Positions 47,530 through 58,074 of a DNA stretch of 64,000 nt are shown here, piece after piece (positions within the stretch are counted from its first letter, which is position 1; every line of letters begins with the position of its first letter). Source of the DNA: Glycine soja (Eukaryota; Streptophyta; Magnoliopsida; Fabales; Fabaceae). The notes beneath the pieces were generated by a model that searched no databases, had not been told where the DNA came from, and saw only the letters and a program-made list of their open reading frames with translations. The stretch covers positions 9,662,648 through 9,726,647 of the forward strand of contig NC_041004.1 of assembly GCF_004193775.1 (NCBI RefSeq). Direction: 5' to 3'. The translations under genes were made by a program, and so were the position numbers.

Positions 47530-47796
47530 TTACCTCTTTTGAGATTTTACTAATATTGTTGTCGCCGTATGTAACATGTCCACTTTTCTTGGGGAAATGG
47601 TTGTAAATTTGGATACATCTCCCGTCATATGCTTGGAACATCCACTGTCGATGTACCAGTTCTTCCTTACAGATTCTTCTTTGTTGTTTTCATGAGATTT
47701 TGTCATGAGACAAAAGTTGACTTGGTCCTCATCATGATCTTGGAATAACCTGTTCCTGAAAATACTTTTGAAAGACAAAGAATCTAAAGAGGCCAT
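47530..47796 (-). pseudogene. Gag start fused to copia protease remnant
   Basis: The 88-codon minus frame starts MASLDSLSFKS shortly after the primer-binding site. After about 45 residues it passes into RKNWYIDSGCSKHMTGD, the copia protease region with its D-S-G catalytic motif. A frameshift then leads to TYGDNN-like text (about 47580-47555). In full Sireviruses more than a kilobase of gag separates these parts, so a large internal deletion is implied. Nothing of the later enzymes follows. Confidence 0.85.
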
Positions 47797-47846
47797 GAAT
47801 CTTGAAGTTGTTAAACTTTCTACAAGATACCTGCTCTGATACCACT

Positions 47847-49517
47847 TGTTGGATCGAGTGACCTCAGAATAATTAAGAAGGCAGGGGGTTGAATTAATTA
47901 TCCCTAAACCTTTACTAATTAAAAAATTACTCTTCTAAGGCTTTTACTAAGTTGTTAAGAGAATATAGAGTAGAAGAGAAACTTAACAGAAAGTAAAAGC
48001 GGAAATTAAATGCACATCGGAAATTAAAAGAGTAGGAAAGAAGGAGACAAACACACAAGAGTTTTTATACTGGTTCGGCAACAACTCGTGCCTACATCCA
48101 GTCCCCAAGCGACCTGCGGTCCTTGAGATTTCTTTCAACCTTGTAAAAATCCTTTTACAAGCAAAGATCCACAAGTGATGTACCCTCCCTTGTTCTCTTT
48201 GAAACCCTAGTGGATGTACCCTCCACTAGAACTAATCCACAAGAGATGTACCCTCTCTTGTTCTCAGTCAAACCCAAGTAGATGTACCCTCTACTTGTAC
48301 CACAAAGGATGTACCCTCCAATGTGTTAAGACAAAGATCTTAGGCGGTTAAACCTTTGATATTTTGTGAATGGGGATACAAAAGAATTCTCAGGCAGTTA
48401 GTCCTTTGAATACTTTTGTATAAGGGAAAGGGAAGAATCAAAAGAATTCTCAGACTGTGTCATTTTGAATTCTTTGACAAGGGAGAAGGCAGACACAAAA
48501 GAATTCAGGTGGTTAGTTCTTCGTTCTTTTGGAAAAGGGAGAAGAGAGACACAAAAAGAATTCAGGCGGTTAGTCATTGGCGAATTCTTTTTGGCAAAGG
48601 GAGAAGAGATGAAAAGAATGAATAGCACAAGTTTTCAAGGTTCAGAAAACCAGAAAACTTTGGAAAGCTTTTGGCACAAAGAAAATGAAGAAGTTCAAAG
48701 AGATTCAAGGCTTGTAAAGGATTATATAAGATTGATTGGAAAAGTGTTCAAGATACTTGAAATGCAAAACAAAGCCTTGCTTTTATAGACTCTTCATGTC
48801 TGGTCAAGACAACCATTAGAAGAGTTATGAATTTTAGAATAACTTAAAAACCAATTTGAAAAAGTCAAAATCTGTTTGAAGAGTTACATCTTTTGATTTA
48901 TTCTGAAACAGTCACTAGTAATCGATTACCAAATTAGTGTAATCGATTACACAAGACTTTTATGTGAAAGGATGTGACTCTTCACATTTAAATTTGAATT
49001 TCAACGTTCAAATGCACTGGTAATCGATTACCAAAACATTGTAATCAATTACAACTTTTTCAAATTAATTGGAACGTTGCAAATTCATTTTGAAAACTTT
49101 TTCAAAAACATTTTGCTACTGGTAATCGATTACAGCAATCTGGTAATCAATTACTAGAGAGTAAAAACTCTTTGGTAAACATGTTTTGTGAAAAATCCAT
49201 GTGTTACTCAGTTTTTGAAAAATCCTTTTCATACTTATCTTGATTAAGTCTTCTCTTGAGTTCTTGAATCTTGATCGTGATTCTTGAAGCTTGATCCATG
49301 AATCTTGATTCTTGAATTCAACTTTCCTCTTGAATCTTGAAGTGTCCTTCAACCTTTCCTCTTGAGTCTTGAATTGTTCTTGATTCCTTCTCGAACATCT
49401 TGAACTCATCCTTTGATTGACCTTTGAGCTTTTTGTCATCACCTTTGTCATCGTCTTTTGTTATCATCAAAATATCTTTGAATCACTTTTGATTCACCAT
49501 GAAGCTTTGCTTCTACA
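47847..49517 (-). repeat. 5' LTR (element strand) of the minus Sirevirus-like element
   Basis: Nearly the same as 43903-45548. It has two extra GTAATCGATTAC units (near 48940 and 49140) that the other LTR lacks. Confidence 0.9.
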
Positions 49518-50405
49518 CAATCTTGATGTAACACTCTTACTATCTATTTAATGTTAGTTTTCTGTGTTCATTGTTTCTATTTATGCTTATTATACATGTT
49601 TGTGGCTTGATCACCCATTTGTATGTGTAGTTAGACTTTTTAGTATTGGGAAATACTCTAAAACCTTAGAACTTGATAGAGCAAGCTAGAAATCTATATG
49701 TCTAGGGATGGAGTGCAGTGATCTAGTTCATATTATGCTATAGGCTTAATGCAACTCTTTTAGACTAAGTTTGTTGAGAGATCAAGGATGAAATTTAAGG
49801 ATATTTAGGCTCATTCAAATGAGGAATCATGATTTGAGTAGTTTTTCAGCATAAGAACACTAGGATAACGTTAAATAGAGAAAAATACCTCTTAAACATA
49901 AAGAGAAATTCAGTAGAACAACCAACGCTCTTAACTTGATAGTTTTTTAGCATAACACAACACAATCTTAATATATTTCTCATTGCCAAACTTCAAGTTA
50001 CTTATGCTACAATTTACACAATAAACACATCTTTAAGACAAAAGTTCATCTTCTTTTGTGACTGCAAGGCTTGACTTTCAAATTTATTTCCCTCTCAGAT
50101 TGCTCCTAGTTCTGTCTACACATAGTCAAAGTTCAAAAGTTCACATTAATATGGTTAATCTTCTACACTTATTTCTCTCCCACTTGAATAATTCTTGTGT
50201 ATAATGTACGTTTACTAATATTGATAGTGACAAAGCTAGAATTTCCTTTTCAATTATCACTATAACCTATTCAATTATCACACAGTTTGCCATTGAAATT
50301 CTCAGAAGACTCGATCAAAGAACTAAATTTCAACCTAATCGAAATTTCAAAGAAAAATAAAAAATAAAGAGCCATAGAGCAAATATACAATAAAGAAAAA
50401 TTTAC

Positions 50406-50694
50406 CTTCTCTCTTTCCCTGTTAGAAACCTTGTTTCTCTCAACAATAACCTCACACTTTCTGTAGAACTCTACTTTGTACTCTATCACTTCCTTTGTGA
50501 TCTACAACCGCATCTCCGTCTCCTTCTTCTCCTTTACCTCCAATTGAATCGCGTTCTGCCTAAATCATCATCATCATCATAATCACAAATTCAAAAGGAA
50601 ATAAGTGAATAGTAAACACAAGGCTCTTACCTTCGCCACTCTCTTAGAGCAAACCCTTCCTTCACCGCCATATCCGTCGAAGGCGGAAAATCGG
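50406..50694 (-). pseudogene. CLC: Clathrin light chain pseudogene, 3' side of the broken first exon plus exon 2
   Basis: On the minus strand, 50694-50631 reads FPPSTDMAVKEGFALREWRR and ends at GTAAG. Exon 2 (50555-50406, CAG acceptor) reads NAIQLEVKEKKETEMRL, a stop, then ITKEVIEYKVEFYRKCEV and NKVSNREREK before GTAAAT. This is the coiled-coil region by which clathrin light chains bind the heavy chain on coated vesicles. The in-frame TAG shows that it is dead. The first 240 bases of the gene are found at 60144-60382 on the other strand, because a Sirevirus inserted in exon 1 and an inversion followed. The next exon (FHAEADKNYWK region) was not found further left. Confidence 0.9.
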
Positions 50695-51687
50695 TGCGAA
50701 TGAATATCATGCAGGTTTTGATGATGCCAAAAAGGTTACTTGATGAACATGGATTGAATCAAGTCAAAAGAACAAGATCAAGTAAATCTAAGATAAGAAA
50801 TTAGTAAGTTTGTTTAAAGAATCTCAATTAAATTGCTTTAGTTTGGCCTCAACATCTTTAGTCTCAAACACTCTTTTATCAAAGGCTACATTAGTTCAAA
50901 AAGATATTTTTGAACTGGTAATCGATTGCCAAAATGTGTAAGCGATTACTAGAGAATTTGTGGAGATATTTTTTACTAATGGCACAAAACTATTTGAATT
51001 TTGATATGTGTAATCGATTACCATAATCATGTAATCGATTACCAGTGAGAAAACTTCAGAAAAGCTTTTTGAAAAGACACATCTCTTCAAACCATTTTGA
51101 AAAGGCATAATGGGTCTATATATATGTGTGTCTGACTTCAAAAAGTAAGAGAGAAATGTTTTAAGAGAACTTAATTGTCAAATATTCTCTAAACAACTAT
51201 TGGCGAAACATTTGCAGATCTATTGAGAATTCTTCTAAGATATTCAATTTGTATCATCTACTCTAAAGAAGAGAAATCTTTTTGTTCATCTCATAAACTT
51301 GGTTGTAATTAAGAGACTGTTTGTCTCTTGGATTGTGAGAATATTGAACACAAGGGTGAGGGATCCCAAGGTGTGCTCAAAGACTGTAAAGGATTTACAG
51401 AGATAGTGGAAAATCTCAAGTGGGTTGCTTGAAGACTGGACGTAGGCACAGGAAGTGGCCGGACTAGTATAAATTGAGTTTGCATTTCTCTCTTTCCTTA
51501 TCTGAATTATTTTATTGCAGTTTACTTTGTCTTGTGCAGTTAAAAGAACATTATTAAATTGATTGTTTTTTCTTCTGCATTCTGAGCTTATCATATATCA
51601 TTTAAAAGGGGGTTAAAATTTGTTAGTGGGAAAATTTTGAAACTTAATTCACCCCCCTCTTAAGTTATTGAGGCCACTTGTCCAACA
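50695..51687 (+). repeat. Left LTR of the Sirevirus
   Basis: Contains TGGTAATCGATTGCC, GTAATCGATTACC and related palindromes near 50918-51045, and a TATATATATG box near 51118. Confidence 0.9.
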
Positions 51688-51739
51688 AGTGGTATCAGAG
51701 CAGGATTCTTGTCTAAAATTTAAAAACTTCAAGAATAAT

Positions 51740-53780
51740 TATAGCCTCATCTAACTTTTCATTTCCTAAGGGAAATTCTATTAATAGGCCTCTTATTTTC
51801 AATGGTGAGGGTTATCACTATTGGAAAACATGTATACAGATCTTTATAGAAGCCATATATTTAAATATGTGGGAAGCCATTGAAATTGGTCCCTTCATTC
51901 CTACAATGGTAGTGAGAAATGCAGCTATAAAAAAAACCTAGAGAACAATGGGATGAAAATGAAAAAAGAAGGGTTCAATATAATTTAAAAGCCAAGAATA
52001 TAATTACTTTTGCATTACGCATTGATGAGTATTTTTGAGTTTTAAATTGTAAAAATGCAAAAGAAATGTGGGATACATTACAAGTTCCACATGAAGGCAC
52101 AATTGATGTTAAGAGATCTAGAACAAACACTCACACATAAATGTGAACTGTTTAGAATAAATCAAAATGAAACCATACAAGATATGCAAAAGAGATTTAC
52201 ACATATAGTTAATCATCTTGAATCATTAGGAAAAATATTTCCTGATGAAGATCTCATTAACAAAGTGTTGAGATGTGTAAGCAGGCAATGACAACCAAAA
52301 GTAACTGGAATTGCAGAATCAAAAGATCTCACCAACATGTCTCTTGCCACTCTTTTTGGGAAACTTTAAGAACATGAAATTGAACTTATGAGACTCTATC
52401 AACATGAAGAGAATGAGAAAATGAAGAAATGAATTGCACTCAAAGCCTCATCTTCTTCTATTCATGAGAAAAATGACAAAGAAGACTCAAATGAAAAGAA
52501 CTTAGAAGAAGAAGATGATTTTAGTCTCTTTGTAAAGAGATTCAATAAATTCCTGAGGAACAAAGGAAATCAAAGGAGATCAGACTTCAATCCAAAGAAG
52601 AAAGGAGAAGATTCCTCCTTAGTTCCAAAATGTTATGAATGCGATCAACCTGGACACCTGAGATTTGATTGTCCTATCTTTAAAAGAATAATGGAAAAAT
52701 TCGACAAGAAAAATTTCAAAGATAAGAAAGAAAAAAAAGCATATATCACTTGGGAAGATAATGACACAGATTCATTAAGTGATTCATAAAATAAAGTCAT
52801 AAATCTTAGTCTCATGGCAAAAAATTATGAAAGCGAAGAAGAGGTAACATCTTATAACTATGACTTATCTATTTCTTTTGATGAACTTCAAGATGCATTC
52901 AATGATTTGCATAAAGAATCTATAAAGCTTGCCAAATTAGTTTCATATTCTAAGAAAAACATTTAAAGTTTAGCAAAGAAAATTTTGAAATTAAATGTAG
53001 AATTAGAAAATCTTAAATCTAAAGTTAAAACATTAAAATAAGTAGATAAAAATCAATCTTCTACAAACTGCTTAATACAAGAAAATAATAAAGCATTTCA
53101 TTCATGTGAATGTTGTGAAAAATTTAAAGAAGAAACTATAGATTTAAAAATTACTCTTGCCAAATTTACTCTTGGTAAAAATAATTTAGATATTATATTA
53201 GATAAACAAAGATGTGTTTTTGATAAGGCTGGATTAGGACATAATCCTGAAAATCAACAAAAGATGTATACATTTTTTTTTGCCTCCACTCAAAAGAATA
53301 GTTCTCCTTTGTTAACATGCTTTTACTATGGCAAGAAAGGTCATAATGCATCAACATGTTATATTAGAAAGAATGGTTGTAGCATTGAAAAAATGATATG
53401 GGTTCCAATAGGATCCTTAGTCAAAACTAACATTCAAGGACCCAAGAAAATTTGGATACCAAAATTAAAATATGATTATATGAATGAATGACTCATTGAA
53501 GCAAAGTTGGTACATTGATAGCGGTTGCTCCAAGCACATAATGGGAGATGCATAAAAGTTTATTCATATTTCTCCCAAAAATAGTGAACATGTGACCTAA
53601 GGAGACAACAACAAAGGTAAAATTCTTGGAGTTGGAAAAATAGGTATGAATCCTTCTACCTCCATAGAAAATGTTTTACTTGTTGATGGTCTTAAGCATA
53701 GTTTATTAAGTATTCATCAATTATGTGATAAAGACTTTGTGGTATCTTTCGATTCTCATAATTACTTTTGATGAAACTAA
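51740..53780 (+). pseudogene. Sirevirus gag with two zinc knuckles and a protease remnant, many stops
   Basis: The reading starts near 51740 with FNGEGYHYWKT-like gag text, passes a TAG near 51940 and TGA near 52036, and continues through 52055-52291. A CCHC zinc knuckle, CYECDQPGHLRFDC, lies near 52632-52673. A Lys/Glu-rich coiled region with several stops follows (to about 53200), then a second Cys-His unit (CFYYGKKGHNASTC, near 53318-53359), as is typical for the long gag of Sireviruses. The protease region WYIDSGCSKHIMGD (near 53508) is followed by a TAA. Sequence similarity ends at about 53780 within the protease/pre-integrase part. Gag would form the particle; this copy cannot be translated through. 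Confidence 0.87.
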
Positions 53781-54076
53781 CTCTTTTAGTCCAAAAAATG
53801 GTATTGCTCTATTAATTCATTATAAATTGTTGAATGTTTTTCTTCTCTCTGTTCATGATTTGTTTTTTATGTTGACGAAGAGGGAGAGATAGGTAAAAGA
53901 TAAGATAGTAAGGGAAATTATCTATTTTTAGACAGTTTTTATATATGAAATCTATGAAATCTTCAATTGTTTCATATAAGCAATCATTGCAAAATCAAGG
54001 GAGAGTGAATGACACAAATAGATATTCTTTTTACTCCTTATCTAAAGATGGTTGTCATCATCAAAAAGAGGGAGAA

Positions 54077-54687
54077 TGTGAATGTATATCATGCAAGTTT
54101 TGATGATGCCAAAAAGGTTACTGGATGAGAATGGATTGAATTAAGTAAAAAAAATAAGATCAAGTAAATCTAAGATAAGAACTTAGTAAGTTTGTTTAAA
54201 GAATCTCAATTTGATTGCTTTAGTTTGGCCTCAACATCTTTAGTTTCAAACACTCTTTTATCAAAGGCTACATCAGTTCAAAAAGATATTTTTGAACTGG
54301 TAATCGATTACCAGACTGTGTAAGCGATTACTAGAGAGTTTGTGGAGATATTTTTTTACTAATGGCACAAAACTGTTTGAATTTTGATCTTGTAATCGAT
54401 TACCAGAATCCTACAATCGATTACCAGTGAAGACATTTCAAAAAACTTTTGAAAAGTCATGACTCTTCAGAAATATAACTGTGTAATCGATTACCAGAAT
54501 TCTGTAATTGATTACCAGTGAGAAAACTTCAGAAAAGCTTTTTGAAAAGATACATATCTTCAAACCATTTTGAAAAGGCACAATGGGCCTATATATATGC
54601 ATGTCTAAGTTCAAAAAGTAAGAGAGAGATGTTCTAAGAGAACTTAATTGTCAAATGCTCTTTAAACAACTATTGGCCAAACACTTG
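54077..54687 (+). repeat. Right LTR of the Sirevirus, first part
   Basis: Matches 50695-51212 with added palindrome units (pairs near 54299, 54390 and 54482). It ends in ACTTG, the target duplication of the element that follows. Confidence 0.9.
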
Positions 54688-55915
54688 GGTCATACCCTAA
54701 TTTCGTCTGGGGACTATCGTTCGTTGATCTTTTGATCCTTGCTAGTCGACTTATGTTGTTGAATGCTAGTTACAATGAGAAACAAATGATCATTCAGTGT
54801 TTTGATCAAGAAGCGAAAAATACCCAAAAAGGGGGCCAAAAGGGTCTTTTCCTTGGTTTATCTGGACCCTAGCTCGCCCAAGGTAGCCTCTGGCTTGCTT
54901 GGGCCACCAAATAGCTTTATGGTGAAGAAACTAACTGCTTGGGTGAGCTCATTGCTTCAACACTAAGTTTCAGCTCGCTTAGGCGAGCTCTAGCTCGCCT
55001 GAGCGAGCTGCAACTGCCCCAAAGTGACCCTTTACCCATAAATAGACATCCTAGGGGTGTTTTAAAGAGTTATAGCATTCAACATTTAGAGAAATTGAGA
55101 GAAATGAGGGAGAAGAAGAAAGAAGAGAAAATGTAGTCGAGGTGTTGCCGAATCGCGACTGTGATCAACCTCTACATCATTCTTTGTTCGGTGTTCTTCG
55201 TGCGACCATCGGTTAGTTTTGTTTATAAGATTTGAATGTGATCTATGCACCCTTAGGGGTCCCCTTTGTTATTTTGTGCATATTCATATCCTCTTTCTAT
55301 CATCGGTAATATCTTTTCTTTTGTAAAGTTTAATCTTAACCAATCATTAGCGTTGTAAAGTTGTCTTTTAAAAAGTCATTGAAAGTTAATAAAACCAACG
55401 CATAACTGATTTTCTCTCCATCAAAGTCACTTGAAATCATTCAAGGTCCAATGCCTTAAATGAATTTTCATTTGCAATTAAAATCAATCTTTCAAAAACA
55501 TAAAATCAATTTAACACACAAACTTTTGGACTTAAAGAACTACATAGGTCTAAATTTCTCATCGCACATGAGGATACATAGGAGCAAGGGCAGTCCCCTT
55601 GTTGACCCCAAAAAGCAAAAAAATATAGAAAGGGAAAATAAATAACTTTGAAGTCACGTTGCATGCACTCGATTAAAGGTTGTCGTCCCTTGTGATGGGC
55701 GTGTGGGTGCTAATACCTTTCCTATGCGTAAACAACTCTCGAACCCTTATTTTCAAAATTCGCAGACCTCTTTTTGGTTTCTTTACCTTTCTTTATTTTT
55801 TCTAATAACATTTTCCTCAAATAAACGTCGGTGGTGACTCCCACACATTTTCCTTTTTGGTAGACGCACCTTTGACTTTTCGCCTCGCCCTTTCGCCGAA
55901 GGGTAGGTTGCAACA
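54688..55915 (+). repeat. Left LTR of the gene-less gypsy-type element
   Basis: Includes palindromic GCTCGCTTAGGCGAGC and GCTCGCCTGAGCGAGC near 54972-55008 close to an ATAAATAG box at 55039, likely the promoter. Short frames at 54939, 55460 and 55817 are not genes. Confidence 0.88.
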
Positions 55916-56160
55916 AATGGCGACTCCATTGGGGAATGTTAGAGAGTTAAGCCATACGATCAGTGCGGAATGTATAATATATTTTAAGATAAGGGGCCCT
56001 CTCAAATCTAATGTCCTATCTTTACAATTTTCATGATTTCTCTTTACATACCAATTTCCCAAATCTAGTGTCCTATCTTTTGAGTTTAGGATAAGGGGCC
56101 CTCTCAAAGAGTCAACCTCTTGCATTCTCATAAGGTAGAGCCCTTTGGTACTAGTACCTA

Positions 56161-57180
56161 TTGGCTTCTTTCATAGGACTCAAAGTCCTCGCTTTTATCT
56201 TTCATAGGACTCAAAGTCCTCTGTCTTTATCTTTCATAGGACTCAAAGTACTTTGTCTTTATGCTTTCATAGGACTCAAAGTTCTCTGTCATTTACATTT
56301 CAAAGACTTCAATATCTTCAGTCATTTATGCTTTCAAAAGACTACAATGTCTTCATTTCATTTCAAGGACTTCAATGTCTTCAGTCATTTACGCTTTCAA
56401 AAGACTACAATGTCTTCATTTATATTTCAAAGACTTCAATGTCTTCAGTCATTTATGCTTTCAAAAAACTACAATGTCTTCATTTATATTTCAAAGACTT
56501 AATTGTCTTCAATCATTTACGCTTTCAAAAGACTACAATGTTTTCATATACATTTCAAAGACTTCAATGTCTTCAGTCATTTACGTTTTCAAAAGACTAC
56601 AATGTCTTCATTTACATTTCAAAGACTTCAATATCTTCATTCATTTATGCTTTCAAAAGACTACAATGTCTTCATTTACATGTCAAAGACTTCAATGTCT
56701 TCAGTCATTTACGCTTTCAAAAGACTATAATGTCTTCATTTACATTTCAAAGACTTCATTGTCTTCAATCATTTATGCTTTCAAAAGACTACAATATCTT
56801 CATTTACATTTCAAATACTTTAATGTCTTCAATCATTTACGCTTTCAATAGACTACAATATCTTCATTTACATTTCAAAGACTTCAATGTCTTCCGTCAT
56901 TTATACTTACGAAGACTTCAATGTCTTCTATCTTTTACACTTTATAAGACTTCAACGACTTCTGTCTTTCATAGGACTCAGTGTCCTCTTCCTTATAGGA
57001 TGTCCATGTCTTTATCTTTCATAGGAATCAATGTCCTTGCCTTTTTGCTTCTTAAGACTCAATGTCCTCTATTTCTATGTTTTTAAAAAAACTTCAAATG
57101 TCTAATGCTTTATAGGACTTCCTTGTCCTCCCTTTTTAAGTTTTATAAGACTTCAATGTCCTCTTGTTTTTTCGGTTTCA
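56161..57180. repeat. Minisatellite interior, 64-bp period made of two 32-bp half units
   Basis: About eight units of the pair TTTCAAAGACTTCAATGTCT / TTTCAAAAGACTACAATGTC are arrayed from about 56295 to 56910. They are preceded and followed by shorter CATAGGACTCAAAGTCCTC-type units. Open frames up to 277 codons across it arise from the repeat and have no protein resemblance. Confidence 0.92.
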
Positions 57181-57295
57181 CTTCCTTGGTTTTTGCCAGT
57201 TGCCTGATCAAATAGCAAGGTTACTCGAACAAAATTAGTGTCCTTATCTTTATTTTCCTTTTATTTCCAATAAAAGATAAGTAAAGAGGGGCAAC

Positions 57296-58058
57296 TGTCA
57301 TACCATAATTTCATCTGGGACTATCATTTGTTGATCTTTTGATCCTTGCTAGTCGAGTTACAGTATTGAACGCCAATTACAATGCAAAACAGATAATCAT
57401 TCAGTGTTTTGATCAAGAATACGAAAAATACCAAAAAGGGGGGGGACAAAAGTGTCTTTTCCTTGGTTTTCTTGGACCTTAGCTCGCCCAGGCTAGCCTT
57501 TGGCTTGCCTTGGTCACCAAATAACTTCATGGTGAAGAAACCAACTCGCCTGGGCGAACTCATTACTTTAGTACTAAGTTTCAGCTCGCCTGGGCGAGCT
57601 CCAGCTCACCTGGCCAAGTTATAATTGCCCCGAAGTGATCCTTTGCCTATAAATAGGTGTTCTAAGGGTGTTTTAAAGGGTTCCGGTATTTAGCATTGAG
57701 AGAAATTGAGAGAAATAAGCTAGAAGAAGAAGAAAGAAGAGAAAATGAAGCCCAGGCGCTGCCGAATCGCGACTATGATCAACTTCTACATCGTTCTTCG
57801 TTTGGTGTTCTTCATGCGACCATCAATTAGTTTTGTTTTTAAGATTTGAATGTGATCTATGCACCCTTAGGGGTCCCATTTGTTTTGTGCATATTCATCT
57901 TCTCCTTCTATCATCGGTAATATCTTTTCTTTTGTAAAGTTTAATCTTTACCGATCATTAGCACCGTAAAGTTGTCTTTTAAAAAGTCATTGAAAGTTAA
58001 TAAAACCAACGCATAAATGATTTTCTCTCCATCAAAGTCACTTGAAATCATTCAAGGT
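57296..58058 (+). repeat. Right LTR of the gene-less element, first part
   Basis: Matches 54688-55452, including GCTCGCCTGGGCGAGC near 57585. The homology stops at AAGGTCC at 58058 where unrelated DNA begins. Confidence 0.9.
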
Positions 58059-58074
58059 CCATCAAACTGATTGA

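Larger units (their letters stand above)
43903..49517 (-). mobile_element. Sirevirus-like copia element, strongly reduced, minus strand
   Basis: Two LTRs of about 1.65 kb (43903-45548 and 47847-49517) are in the same orientation. On the element strand they start TGTAGAAGCAAAGC and end in CGATCCAACA. The 5-bp duplication CAATC flanks it (43898-43902 and 49518-49522). The primer-binding site TGGTATCAGAGCAGG is at 47844-47830, and a purine tract AAAAAGGGGGAGAT lies next to 45548. The interior is only 2.3 kb, with a short gag/protease remnant and non-coding DNA. It has no integrase, reverse transcriptase or RNase H, so it would depend on enzymes from a full relative. Confidence 0.92.
43196..50160 (+). 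mobile_element. Older LTR split by the Sirevirus-like insertion (43196-43902 and 49518 onward)
   Basis: The two flanks join without a gap across the CAATC duplication (...CTGAACAATC + TTGATGTAACACTC...), giving a continuous LTR-like text with an AGTGTTTTACCTC start region. A group of four to six CTCGCTTAGCGAG-like palindromic units lies at 43405-43635. The left and right limits are uncertain. No interior coding part is attached, so it may be a solo LTR. Confidence 0.55.
50695..54687 (+). mobile_element. Sirevirus (SIRE1-like copia) element, internally deleted; right LTR interrupted
   Basis: The left LTR is 50695-51687 (993 bp, TGCGAATG...CCAACA). The primer-binding site TGGTATCAGAGCAGG lies at 51690. 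The right LTR starts at 54077 after the purine tract AAAGAGGGAGAA and runs to 54687, where another element inserted. Its remainder is inverted at 60383-60861. The target duplication is ATCGG at 50690-50694; on the far side, through the inversion, CCGAC (60378-60382) stands for the expected CCGAT, one base different. Gag and a protease remnant are present, while integrase, reverse transcriptase, RNase H and any envelope-like frame are deleted. Confidence 0.9.
54688..58058 (+). mobile_element. Gypsy-type (Ogre/Tat-like) LTR element with no genes, only LTRs and a minisatellite
   Basis: The left LTR is 54688-55915 (1228 bp; its first base appears mutated, GGTCATACC for TGTCATACC) and ends GTTGCAACA. 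The primer-binding site TGGCGACTCCATTGGGG is at 55918. The right LTR starts TGTCATACC at 57296 after AAAGAGGGGCAAC and is cut at 58058 by an inversion breakpoint. Its rest lies reversed at 60862-61260. The target duplication is ACTTG (54683-54687) and, reversed, CAAGT (60857-60861). The 1.38-kb interior holds no gag or pol. The primer-binding site type and tandem repeats suggest the Ogre/Tat lineage, which is inference. Confidence 0.88.

Noticed and set aside
50695..54687. Envelope-like gene sometimes found in SIRE1 elements
   Set aside because: The interior ends within the protease region and no frame lies before the right LTR.
56295..56910. CRISPR-like array of repeats and spacers
   Set aside because: Spacers are as similar as repeats; this is a minisatellite in a plant retroelement.
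56253..57086. Long open frame of 277 codons with a repeated peptide pattern
   Set aside because: It is produced by the 64-bp minisatellite; other frames are also open, and the peptide resembles no protein.
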